Source of the DNA: Cyanophora paradoxa
Taxonomy: Eukaryota > Glaucocystophyceae > Cyanophorales > Cyanophoraceae
Direction: 5' to 3'
NCBI GenBank assembly: GCA_004431415.1
Contig: QPMI01000571.1
Coordinates: 79,293 to 143,292, forward strand
Length of the DNA stretch: 64,000 nt
In this document: piece after piece, positions 22,701 to 31,674 of the stretch
Layout: every line of letters begins with the position of its first letter
How positions within the stretch are numbered: the stretch's first letter is position 1
Program-made: the position numbers and the translations under genes
Notes under the pieces: generated by a model
Seen by the model: the letters and a program-made list of their open reading frames with translations, nothing else
The model's database searches: none
What the model was told of the DNA's origin: nothing

Positions 22701-25533
22701 TCGAGTGCGCTATGTGTATAGCTCAGGCTAGTCTAACTAACTGAACCTCTCTCGCCCAACTTAGACCAGCCTACCTAGCTTAGGCTAGGCCAACCGGACC
22801 TCTCGCCCAACTTGGCCTCGCTGGGCCCCCCGCGCAGCGCGGTGGACGCGGCGGAGGAGACGGCCCTCTCGCGGGCCGTCGCCTTCGGGCCCGCCCTCTT
22901 CGACGTCTGCGCCCTCCTCCTCCAGAAGGGCGCGCGAGCCCCGCTTCTCGAAATTATTTGATATCGCCTTTCTTTCGCTGGATCTGAGCGGCTCCGCTGC
23001 TGCTGCGCAGGGGCGGACATCGGGCGGCAGGTCGGCGGGGCCGACGGCGGGAAGCAGCGGTGCGCCCCGAGACCTCTACTGCTAGGAACGAGCCCAAGAA
23101 ATCCCTCCTCAACGGCTCCGGCAGGGCTGTGCTGGACGGGACGCGGGACGCGGCGTACCGCGCGCAGCTGAAGCGCGCCGCCGCCGTCCGCGACGCCTTC
23201 ATCTCGTGCGTATCCCCCTCTCATTTCCCTCCCCCTCCGCTTTTCCTTCTCTTCCTGAGCCCCCGCCCGCGCTGCGCGCGCGCAGGTACGGGCACCACCC
23301 GCCGGAGGTGGCGCGGTTCACGGCGCAGCTGAGGGACCGCCTCCAGGCCGAGCAGGTCTCGGTCCGTCCTCCTTCCGCTTTCTCTTCCGCCGTCCCCTCG
23401 CCCCGTCTCCCCACTCGACTCGGCCTCACTCCGCCCCGCACGCGCCCCCCGCGACCCTCGCCCCCGCAGTGCTGGGTGCGCCTTTGTTTCAATCCGCTCC
23501 TCCGCCCCCGTTCCGAGGCTGACGCGCGCTGCCCGCCGCCAGATGGACGAAATGAAGGCGACGGGTACGCGATGCGATTCGCAGTTGGCTTCGCCCCTGA
23601 CCTCGAGTTCGCTCCGCCCCGCGGCCGGCAGGCATCGAGGCCGGAACGGAGGCGCGCGCCCCGGCGCCTCCGCAACGCCCTCTAAGGCGCCCCTGAAAGC
23701 CGCGCGCAGTGGCGGGAGCAGATCGGGGCGGGGATCAAGGCGGCCCGCGCCGTCCTCTTCGTCGCCTCCAAGGCGGGCGCCGCGCCGCGCCCCCTCCCCC
23801 GCCTCTTCCGCTTCTGATCGCAGCGCCCTCCTCCCGCAGCACTCGTGCGCGTCGGACTGGTGCATGCTCGAGCTCTCCCGCGCCCGCGGTGCGCCCTCCC
23901 TGCGGCCTGGACCTCTTCGTTCTCAGCGCCCCCAGACCTGGGGCGACCGATCTTCCCCGTGTGGGCCGAGGCGCCCTTCCCCCTCGACGACCGCCCCGCC
24001 GTGCGCGTGTACCCCCTCCCCGCCGCCCCTCCTCACAGTACCCCCCGCAGGGCCTCCTCCGCGGCTGCCGCATCGTCGACCTCTCGCGGTGCCCCCGCCC
24101 CGCCCGGCCCAATCCAAGCCTCCCCGGCCTGAGCGCCGCCCCGGTCCGGCGCAGGCCGGCGCTGCTGGAGGCGGGCTTCCCCGCCTTCCTCGCGGAGGTG
24201 CGGGGCGCCCTCGAGGCCGCCGCCGCCGCCGACGACGCCGCCGACGCCGACGCCGCCCGGGCCCGCCCCTCACCCCTCACCTTCCCCGCTCTTCCCTCCT
24301 CATTTCTGAGCCGTGCGCAGGCGCTGCTGGCGCGGCCCGAGGCGCGCTGCGACCCCCGGCGGGCCCCCTTCCTGCTCGCCTGGGCCCTGCCCGAGGACGC
24401 CCGCAACGCCGCCTCCCTCCTCTCTGCCCTCGCCTTCCGCGGCGTGCCCTGTTGGCTCCACTGCCCTGTACCCACACCCCCCGTCCTCCCCCACCCACCC
24501 TCGCATCTTCCCTCACAGCCGCGCAGGGCGCGGACCCGACGGGAGAGGCGGGGGCGGACGCTGCGCTGGCGGCGTGCGCGGCCTTCGTGCCGCTCCTCTC
24601 GCCCGCCTCCGCCTCCTCCCCCCTCCTCCGCGACCGCCTCCAGGCCCGCCCGCCCCTGCGCTCGGCCTTTCTGTCGCCTCACTGTGCCCCCGCTTCGCAG
24701 CGCGCGCGGGCGGCGGGGCGGCCCGTCCGGCCCCTCCTCCTCTCCAGCCTCCAGGCGAGCGCGCCCCCCGCCCCGCCCCGTCTGAAGCTTAGGCCGCCCC
24801 GCCGGACAGGTGCCGGCGTCGCTCGAGTACTCGCTGGCGCGAACGCGCAAGTTCCCCTTCTTCGCCGAAGAGCCCGAGGGCTTCTTCCCGGTGCCGTACC
24901 CCCGCCTTCCTCCCCCCCCCCCCCCCCCCCTTCATCTTCTTCCGACCTCGCCGGCAGTCCCTCGACGCGCTGCTCTCGTCCCTGGGGGCACCGGCCCCCG
25001 CCGCCCCGGTCCGCCCGCCCCGCCCCGCCCGGCCCTCCCTACAAGCCTCTCGCCCTGCAGCTGACGCCCCGCCGCGGCGCAGGCGAAGCCAGAGGGTCCG
25101 CCCGCGCTGCACGCCCCCGCCACGTCGGCTGGAGGCGCCGCCCCGTCGGCCCTGGACGCGGTGCGCCCACAGGCGCCGCCCGCCGCGCGCAGGGCTCACG
25201 CGGCGCAGGCGCGGGCGGGGGTGCTGCAGGCGGAGATCGCCGGCAGCGACCGCGAGCTCGAGCAGGCGCGCGCCCCCCCGCCGGCCCCGCCGCGGGGCCC
25301 CGCCCCTCTCCCTAAGCGAGAGAGATCGCGCGCAGCTGGAGCGGGAGATCGCGGAGCTGGAGGCGGCCGCCGCCCGCGGCTCGCGGCGGGGGAAGAGGGG
25401 CAAGGGCTCGAGTTCGAAGGCCGCCCCGCCGCCCCTGCCGGCGCCCCCGCCCCTGGACCCCCCCGGGGCCGCCCCGGCCGCCCCGCCCCGCAAGAGGGAC
25501 CACGGCAAGAGCGGCGCCTGCTCCCTGATGTGA
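16797..25533 (+). CDS. Ankyrin-TIR-TIR protein with CaaX end (catalytic Glu kept)
   Basis: ATG 16,797-16,799 (MAGEMDQDAADEALILA). Early exons, all phase-consistent: 16,797-16,876, 16,971-17,105, 17,186-17,398, 17,460-17,540, 17,610-17,708, 17,805-17,906, 18,020-18,136, 18,203-18,521 and 18,596-18,651. They continue to about 22,950, mostly one ankyrin repeat each (for example GRSALHEAAQVGHVEALR, STPLHDAASDGFSDVVR), with some exons carrying several. A charged linker (Glu/Lys-rich) lies near 22,430-22,620. TIR1 is 23,125-24,088, a TIR-like domain 24,321-24,890, then a Pro-rich linker, a coiled coil and the C-terminus ACSLM before TGA 25,531-25,533. TIR1 has SDWCMLELSRA, with Glu at 23,870-23,872 matching the catalytic Glu of SARM1 and plant TIR NADases. 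Expected: a membrane-tethered sensor that consumes NAD on activation; this is inference from the fold. Some joins between 20.2 and 22.3 kb are unsettled. Confidence 0.85.
23125..24088 (+). other. TIR1 domain-coding exons, plus-strand gene
   Basis: Exons: 23,125-23,205 (ends RDAFIS), 23,286-23,355 (YGHHPPEVARFTAQLRDRL), a possible 6-nt micro-exon 23,470-23,475 (Cys-Trp), 23,543-23,557 (MDEMK), 23,710-23,772 (WREQIGAGIKAARAVLFV), 23,840-23,888 (SCASDWCMLELSRA), 23,936-24,000 (LGRPIFPVWAEA) and 24,039-24,088 (LLRGCRIVDLSR). All joins keep phase. The order is the classic TIR pattern, and WCxxEL matches the plant TIR motif that carries the catalytic Glu. Confidence 0.85.
24321..24890 (+). other. 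Second TIR-like domain, plus-strand gene
   Basis: Strand A-like PFLLAWALPEDARNAASLL, then FRGVPCWLHCP, an insert, CAAFVPLLSPASASSPLLRD, GRPVRPLLLSSLQ and LEYSLARTRKFPFF. This follows TIR order, but the catalytic Glu is replaced (LRDRL). Introns at 24,644 and 24,755 start with GC after CAG. It may be a structural or oligomerisation module. It is too divergent to be certain without a profile or structure comparison. Confidence 0.55.
25209..25533 (+). other. Coiled coil, basic linker and CaaX terminus
   Basis: Two exons, 25,209-25,265 and 25,336-25,533, joined in phase 0 across a GC-AG intron, give a short amphipathic coiled coil (QAEIAGSDRELEQ then LEREIAELEAA). A Lys/Arg patch, a Pro-rich spacer, RKRDHGKSG and a CSLM terminus follow. 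CaaX with Met last is the type preferred by farnesyltransferase; nearby basic residues are the usual second membrane signal in Ras-like proteins. Confidence 0.75.
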
Positions 25534-26037
25534 GGGCTCGCGCGCGGTCGGACCCGCCGCGGGTTCTACTGTTATACGATTTATTGTAATTACGGATACG
25601 TATTGCACACGTACGAATTATATTCACGCTTCAAATTAAATGGGGCTCTGGTGGCCGCGCCGTACCCATATCCCCGGCCAGTCCCTCGGCTTGCAGTGCC
25701 TCTGGCGGCAGTGCCCGCTCCGGCGGTGCCCCCTTCGCGGCCGGCCACTCTGTCTCTCCTGTACCCGCCATCCCGCCGCCCCCGCGCCCCGGCGCATGCC
25801 CCAGCCCCGCATGCGCAGCCGTCTGACCCGTCGTGGAGTCGCACGCCGACGCCGCCGGCGTTAGTGCACGCCTCGACCGACGAGGCGGCCCAGGCATGCG
25901 CACCTCCAGAACATGAAATGCGCCAGTCCTTTCATATGCATAGTGACGTCTTCGCTCCCACACGCACACTTTTCATTTCTTTCCTTTCCCGGTTGAAAAG
26001 GCAAATCAACGAAAAATCAACGGCCTTTGTTGAACAA
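25534..26037. other. Convergent intergenic spacer
   Basis: No exon seen. The plus-strand TIR-ankyrin gene and the minus-strand membrane-protein gene end towards each other here. GC falls towards the right end. An AT-rich stretch near 25,570-25,640 may hold 3'-end signals. Confidence 0.5.
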
Positions 26038-27483
26038 TTACATAAATATCGTTCGATGATCGTTTTGATTGCTCTCCCCCTCACCGATGGGGGCTGCATC
26101 TGGAGCCGCCGGACGCATTCGCTCCTCCAAATTGCTGATGTCATATGTGCATGTATATCCGTCGACGTCGACGTCGACGCTCTTGGGTAGAGTTGCCGTC
26201 CGGGCATGCGCACCAGCTGCAGCTTCACTTTTGCAGCTGCGGCGCCGGCGACGAAGGACGTATACGATAACACCAGCTACAATGGCAAGAACACCGACGC
26301 CACCAGCTACGCCGCCAGCGATGACTGGTAAAGAAACTGATCCGGATTGACCGGTCACGGATGAAGTACTGGCACTAGAACTCGCATCGTTGCCTGCAAT
26401 GGTCTCCTGTACACCTGCTTTGTTCAATCAATTCAGCGATGCATATGATTCGAATTTCGTGCGCGAGCCGATCAAATGCAATTGAAATGAATATTGCTCA
26501 CTTTCGAACAGGAGAGCGGTTTGTTCTAGACTCTTGATTTCCCATGGGAGCTCGGCCGCTAGAACAAGAATGCCGGTCGTTTCCATACTCTTCAAAAGTT
26601 TCGCCGCTTCGGTTGGTCGCAGTGCTACGCTTCGGTAAGGTTGCGAATGGTGCTGCGTAACAAACAATTGCAATTGCGAAGTCCGAAGCTTACCAGATGT
26701 GCTTCCCAGGCCAGGGCTGTGAAGCAGGGAGAATGTCACTGCAGTTGGAAAGATTTCGATGGCGGCTTTCGCAGTTCGATGCCGATTCCTCGAGCTTCTT
26801 GAGCTTGCCTCCATCCTAGTGACCATCACTTTGACATGTACAGAGCTGGTACCGTAGTCGAGTGCGATGGCCTTCTCAAGACCGGCAGTGAAGGTCGAAG
26901 TTTTCGCTTGGTCCCATGCCGCGAAATCGATGTCGAGAACCGCCGTCATGCTTACCCCTCGAACGCGTTTGCCTGTCCCTGGGTCCTTTTCAAGTTCGAG
27001 GCTGGACTCGGCTGTCCTCTGGATGAAGACGGTGAAGACAAAAGAGGCACTGTCCGTCGCCCCCGTGGAATCGTCTCGAGCTGTAACCATGAATGTTGCT
27101 GTCGTGTACTGAGCTGACGCGCATCTGGAGTCGGTGCCGTAGGCAGAAGAGACACGAACAGAAACGACGCCCGTATCCGGAAATATGGACACGCTATTGC
27201 CTTCAGCACACGGCTCCAAAGACTGCAGTTTCACGACGAAATATCGGATTTTAGCCTTCGATCTTTTTTGTCTTCCGTAGCTCGCAGCGACAAGCCCGTA
27301 TACGTAAGTAGCACTGCTGGGCTGAGCAGAGTTCGTGATGACGGCTAGTTGCGAGGATAAGCGAAAGCCTTCGTAGCCGACGCATGCAGGGTATGCTCTC
27401 AATGGATCCTGACATAGACTCTCACACGTAAATGCGGGACAATCCTCTGGTAGACACAAGCAGGGGGGCAAGCCCCCCCGCAC
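26038..27483 (-). CDS. Single-pass membrane protein with cadherin-like ectodomain (3' exons)
   Basis: Two exons joined by an 87-nt intron (26,415-26,501) with donor GTGAGC and acceptor AAAGCAG; the join is FES-VQE, phase 1. Read straight through, the frame would hit an in-frame TGA at 26,428, which the intron removes. The upstream exon has a cadherin-like strand pattern (FPDTGVVSVRV, ATFMVTARDDSTGATDSASF) and a Cys-rich start, then a mixed alpha/beta stretch. The downstream exon has a Ser/Thr-rich stalk, one hydrophobic helix (VIAGGVAGGVGVLAIVAGVI) followed by five Arg, and an acidic cytoplasmic tail ending before TAA at 26,038. The topology would be type I. The N-terminal part is missing here and may lie at 29.3-30.1 kb. 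Base composition and intron signals are more ordinary than in the GC-rich genes to the left. Confidence 0.65.
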
Positions 27484-29301
27484 CCCCCCATTAACTGATG
27501 ATCGATATCATGACCGTCGGACATAGCTATAGCGATCGCACGCGAATTCGAAAGAAACTTACACGCAGAAATGAATTTTTTCGCGATCTGGAATTCGAAG
27601 CATGTATACGTAGATCTAGATCTGCAGCTGAACTTCAATCCAATCGAGAAACGCGCAGCGTTGACCGTCGGACGTCAGCGCCATACGCGTCGCGTCGGCC
27701 GCGCCGACCTCGATCTAGACTCTCAGATCTTGAGCTTCGGAAGCGGAGCTATAAGATCTAGCGATAGATCGGAACTGTCCCAATTAGCTATTATATATTT
27801 CGAATCTTGCGCAGTTTGCCAGAACGACCGTCGGACGGACGTTGTCAGGACAAAAGAATTCGAATAATCTTCGCGGCCGCCGGGCACTTCACGATCCGGA
27901 GCGGGTGCTTATAAGCAGCGGCTTCGACAAAATCAGGATCACTGCTTTCGCGATCGCAATCGCTGCGTTGACTTCGAATTCACCTGCTGATGCGCCGCAG
28001 TGCTCCGTCTGCACAAGCATGCGCAGCAGCGCTAGCTACATGCGCAGCAGCACTAGTATGTACGCGGTTGCTAATATAAGCGCAACTGCAGCAACGACAG
28101 CTGCTGCTGCTGCTCATGAATCATGATCAGCGGGCCTGCAGCTAGACGTCGACTGCAGTGTGTTTCGGTTACTTTCCGTTACTTTTCGCTATCCGCCACT
28201 TAAGCTGTCCGTTACTTTCCGGAAACGTCCGTTATAATTATCCCGGGCCCGCCACTTTCCGTTACTTCCGTTATCTGCCACTTTCCATGCACGCCACTGG
28301 CCAGCTTAAACTGCTGGGAAAAACTCGACTCACGCGACAGTCGCGCGGCTCGCGCCACGCCGTGACGTCGACGGCGCCGCGTGGCGGCAGCCACGGCCAG
28401 CGCGCGCCGCAGGCCCGCAGCGCGCCGCTAGCGCTAGCGCTGCGCGCGCGGCGCTACCGGTACCCGCGGTGACACACTGTGACACGTCAACCTGAGTGAA
28501 GGAAAATCCGGTACGTCCGATCGGATCGAACTGGTAGTAGTAGTCTGGTACTGGCGAAGGCCGAGGGGTACCGGATCGTCGATCGGATCGATTCGATTTT
28601 AATTTGTTTTATAGAAGTTGCCCGACAGCTCACTGAAAGAGTCCTAGTCAAAGTCGACGTCGCGGCCCGGGCTCGCGATTGCGACGTCGCGATCGGCTCA
28701 ATCATTTGAATTTGCGAGCACGTGCACGTAGCGTAGTACTACGATCGCGTCCGCAGTTGACTCCGCACGCACTGCGGCATTTGGCGCGCACTACGACTGC
28801 GAATCCATGTGGCATGCATTAAATTTCTTTAAAACCCAATTAAACTGGAACCGGTTTTCGATCGATCGATTTCGATCCGCGCGCGGCTGGGCAAAATTAA
28901 AATTGCGGTTTTTAAATTAAATTAACGTGCTGACATTTTGAGTTTAGTTTCACTTGGGGTAATGTGTCTGGCGTTATCGCAGCAGATTTTCGAGAATAAG
29001 CGCGGTACCTAACTGTAAATCTGAAGTCAAAATTTAATTTGTGATTCTGATGTAATTTACGTTATGCCACACTGTGTTCTCATATGCGTTGACACAACCC
29101 TAAGGTAAGTTTTCTGACCTCAATCAAACTACCGAGGATTTTTGGCTCGGCCGTCCCGTGAAGACTGAGTTTTTTTACGGGTGTCCGCATGCGTCATAAG
29201 TAATAAGTTATAACTTAGTATTCCTTTCGAATTCTTCCCAGCAAGCACTCGCAGAAGCCTGTGCGAATGTTTTAACTGGGCTCTTGGGAGGCATGCGAGA
29301 T
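27484..29301. other. Gene-poor stretch, possible long intron
   Basis: No good exon found. Composition is mixed, with AT-rich patches (28,800-29,060) and a short run of GTTACTTTCCGTTA-like repeats near 28,170-28,285. It could be a long intron linking the CUB/stalk exons on the right with the cadherin-like exons on the left, both on the minus strand, or plain intergenic DNA. Confidence 0.4.
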
Positions 29302-30033
29302 TTAGATCTGTGCTTGCGCACCTGCAGTACCACGAGGAATGAGCTCGGTGCCTGTCTGTTGTCGAATCGTCCCAGATACAGGCTCCGAGGTCGCGCAAGC
29401 ATCAGTTCCATTCCAGCACCATTTCTGCGAGCGTTTGCATCCACCGAGCCCGATTGGTCTCGCTATAGCTGTAGGCGTGTGCGCAGGTGAAGGGCCCGGG
29501 GTAGCAATGGGGCGAAGTGTGATTGCTGGGGGTGAAGGCGACACAACATGATCTGTTGGTGAAGGGCGAGCGGTTGGCGAAGGAATTGCTGTCGGCGATG
29601 CGGTCGGAAACGGCGATGCAGCGGTTGTCGGTGAAGGGGAAGGTGAAGGTGAAGGAGTAGCTGTAGGAAACACTGTGCATGTGGGCAAAGGAGATCTAAC
29701 GATAGCCGAAACTGCGATCGCAGATTTACATAATTATTATAAGGCTGTACATGTGATCATCATGAATCCAATTTAAACACCTTCGCCTTTGAATCTGTAT
29801 TGCGCTGAGAACCCTTTGCCCGGGTCCACGCCGTATGTATAAAAAACCACGAGGAGTGCGCTAGACGTCTGAGAAGTGACAAAAGACGTCCTGCTCAAGG
29901 ACGCCATTTGCCCGTTCAGTCTCGCTAGAGCTGCGTCTGGCAAGTAGTAACTTCTCACATACTGATAGGGGCATGTCACTGCCGCGCCATCGTACAACTG
30001 CGTAGCACTCGGATCAGAAATGCTAACGAGATA
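29302..30033 (-). CDS. CUB half-domain and Pro/Ser/Thr stalk exons
   Basis: An exon from about 30,033 to 29,775 reads QLYDGAAVTCPYQYV, then LLVVFYTYGVDPGKGFSAQY, the second half of a CUB domain (YDG block and final GF-x-A-x-Y strand). A following frame, 29,688-29,302, is a stalk of alternating Pro, Ser and Thr (SPSPSPTTAASPFPTASP) with a small Cys-containing end. The intron between them is about 80-100 nt; its exact donor is unsettled because two frames of the stalk are Ser/Thr-rich. CUB domains are extracellular, so this would be a secreted or surface protein and could be the front of the membrane protein at 26.0-27.5 kb. The first half of the CUB domain and a signal peptide were not found. 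Confidence 0.55.
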
Positions 30034-30114
30034 GGTGACCGTCATCAATATCGCGCGCGCCAACGCCGCCAGCTCTTGCGCATGCTGCACCGACTGGCTC
30101 GCCGCCGGCGCCAC

Positions 30115-30620
30115 ATGTACAGCTGCCCGCCGGGCCGGCCGGCCCCTGCAGCTGTACGTGCGTCAGATGCGGATTCGATATCGATATCGATCTTAGCTTT
30201 CACGCGCTTCAAATTCCAGCGGCATGCGCACGTGCACGCGCACGAATACAAGTCGCATCTACATCAAGCGGGAACGCGTACGCGTCCTGATCATGATCAT
30301 GATGCGCGCTCCACGCGCAAGCCCGGCCCGCATATATTCCTGGTCCTCAGGGCCTGCCGGGCCCCAGGCGTGAGCGCGAGCTCGAGCGCGAGTCGATCGC
30401 GGTGGTTCTTGCATGCGCAATTATAACTAATTAGTCGGGCAGACAGCGCTAGCGGTCACGAGTCACGACCAGCAGCGCACCTCTGCCACCTCTTCATAAC
30501 GAGACTCGTCCCCGGGCCCGATCGCGAGGATTCATTCCGTACTTGTACTCCTGCCGCATGCGCAGTGCTGCTCCGCCGGGCCGGCCGGACTCGGGGTGGA
30601 CCCGGACTCCCGGAGTCGCG
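30115..30620. other. Intergenic, palindrome-rich
   Basis: No gene seen. Contains palindromic runs such as TCGATATCGATATCGAT near 30,176, GTGCACGTGCACGCG-like stretches near 30,230 and TGATCATGATCATGATG near 30,289. Confidence 0.5.
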
Positions 30621-31013
30621 GTGGGCGCAAGCGCCGCCCGCCGCGCGCCTGTCCGAAAGGGCTCACAAGGGGCCGTTGTCCGGCGCAGGCGCGGGCGGGG
30701 CGCTGCAGGCGGAGATCGCCGGCAGCGACCGCGAGCTCGAGCAGGCGCGCGCGCGCGCCCGCCGGCCCCGCCGCGGGCCCCCGCCCCCTCTTCCTGAGCG
30801 AGAGAGATCGCGCGCAGCTGGAGCGGGAGATTGCGGAGCTGGAGGCGGCCGCCGCCCGCGGCTCGCGGCGGGGAAGAGGGGCAAGGGCTCGAGGGCCGTC
30901 CCGCCGCCCCTGCCGGCGCCCCCGCCCCTGGACCCCCCCGGGGCCGCCCCCGCCGCCCCGCCCCGCAAGAGGGACCACGGCAAGAGCGGCGCCTGCTCCC
31001 TCATGTGAGGCGC
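30621..31013 (+). pseudogene. Broken copy of the TIR-ankyrin 3' end
   Basis: Closely matches the last exons of the plus-strand TIR-ankyrin gene (25,160-25,536), including the intron between the coiled-coil exons and the ACSLM-TGA terminus (TGA at 31,006-31,008). It has lost one base in the first exon (near 30,700) and one G near 30,872, each shifting the frame, plus a 6-bp in-frame deletion. Similarity stops just after the stop codon and just before 30,621. No other part of the gene is beside it, so it is a copied fragment, not a decayed full gene. Confidence 0.8.
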
Positions 31014-31060
31014 TGTTACAGGATTTACTAAAATATTTGGTGGCGTGGGGGGGCGGCCGG

Positions 31061-31190
31061 GGGGCGGCCATAAGAAAAATTAATTGAAAAATGCACAAGG
31101 GCCCTAAGAACCGCCGGCCGTGTTTTGGGGGCGGCCATAAGAAGAATCAATTGAGAAATGCATAAGAGAAATGAGTTGAGAAATGCGGGC
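31061..31190. repeat. Direct repeat of a 30-bp AT-leaning motif
   Basis: GGGCGGCCATAAGAA followed by an AATTAATTGA-like run and AAATGCA occurs twice about 66 bp apart (31,062 and 31,128), with a third partial copy (GAGTTGAGAAATGC) just after. Confidence 0.6.
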
Positions 31191-31392
31191 TTTTTGGCGC
31201 GTGCGGGAAGCTACAGAATTCCGGGTCTCGGGAGAGGGGCGCCGGCGGGCGCTGCCTCGGGCCCTCTGCCGGGCCAGCCCTGCTGCCAAGATCTATAGCT
31301 AGAACGCCCGGCGGGCCCTCTGAGCCCGGTCCGCCAGGCCGAGCCCTGCAGCTGTGCGGCCCCGGGCCAGCCCTGCAGCTGTGCGGCCCCGG

Positions 31393-31674
31393 TGTCGGAT
31401 GGGAAGATTCCCACCCGATTAGGCACCCGCGCAGTACTGCGCGGGGCCGGCTCCCTGTGCTGGAGCAGCTGTAGATGCAGGCTGGTGTATTCACTGTGTA
31501 CCCGGAAGACTACTGACTCTGTACCCCTAAGACAGGTAGAGGCAGGCCAGCGTAGGCTACCGAGAGGTAAGCCTACAGGAAGAGAGACTATGCTAAGCCA
31601 CTCAGGTTACGTCAGGCACCAACTAGCTCTAGTCACTAAGTCACCGCAAGGCCGGGGAATCGAGCCAGGCGACA
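31393..31674. mobile_element. LTR-like element, 282 bp, copy 1
   Basis: Runs from TGTCGG to GCGACA, so it has the TG...CA ends of a retroviral-type long terminal repeat with a 5-bp inverted end pair (TGTCG/CGACA). A copy of identical length at 59,352-59,633 differs by eye at one base. It contains an inner palindrome GCGCAGTACTGCGC. No matching flanking 4-6 bp duplication was seen and no second LTR is nearby, so it is a solo LTR or a small non-autonomous element. Confidence 0.6.
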
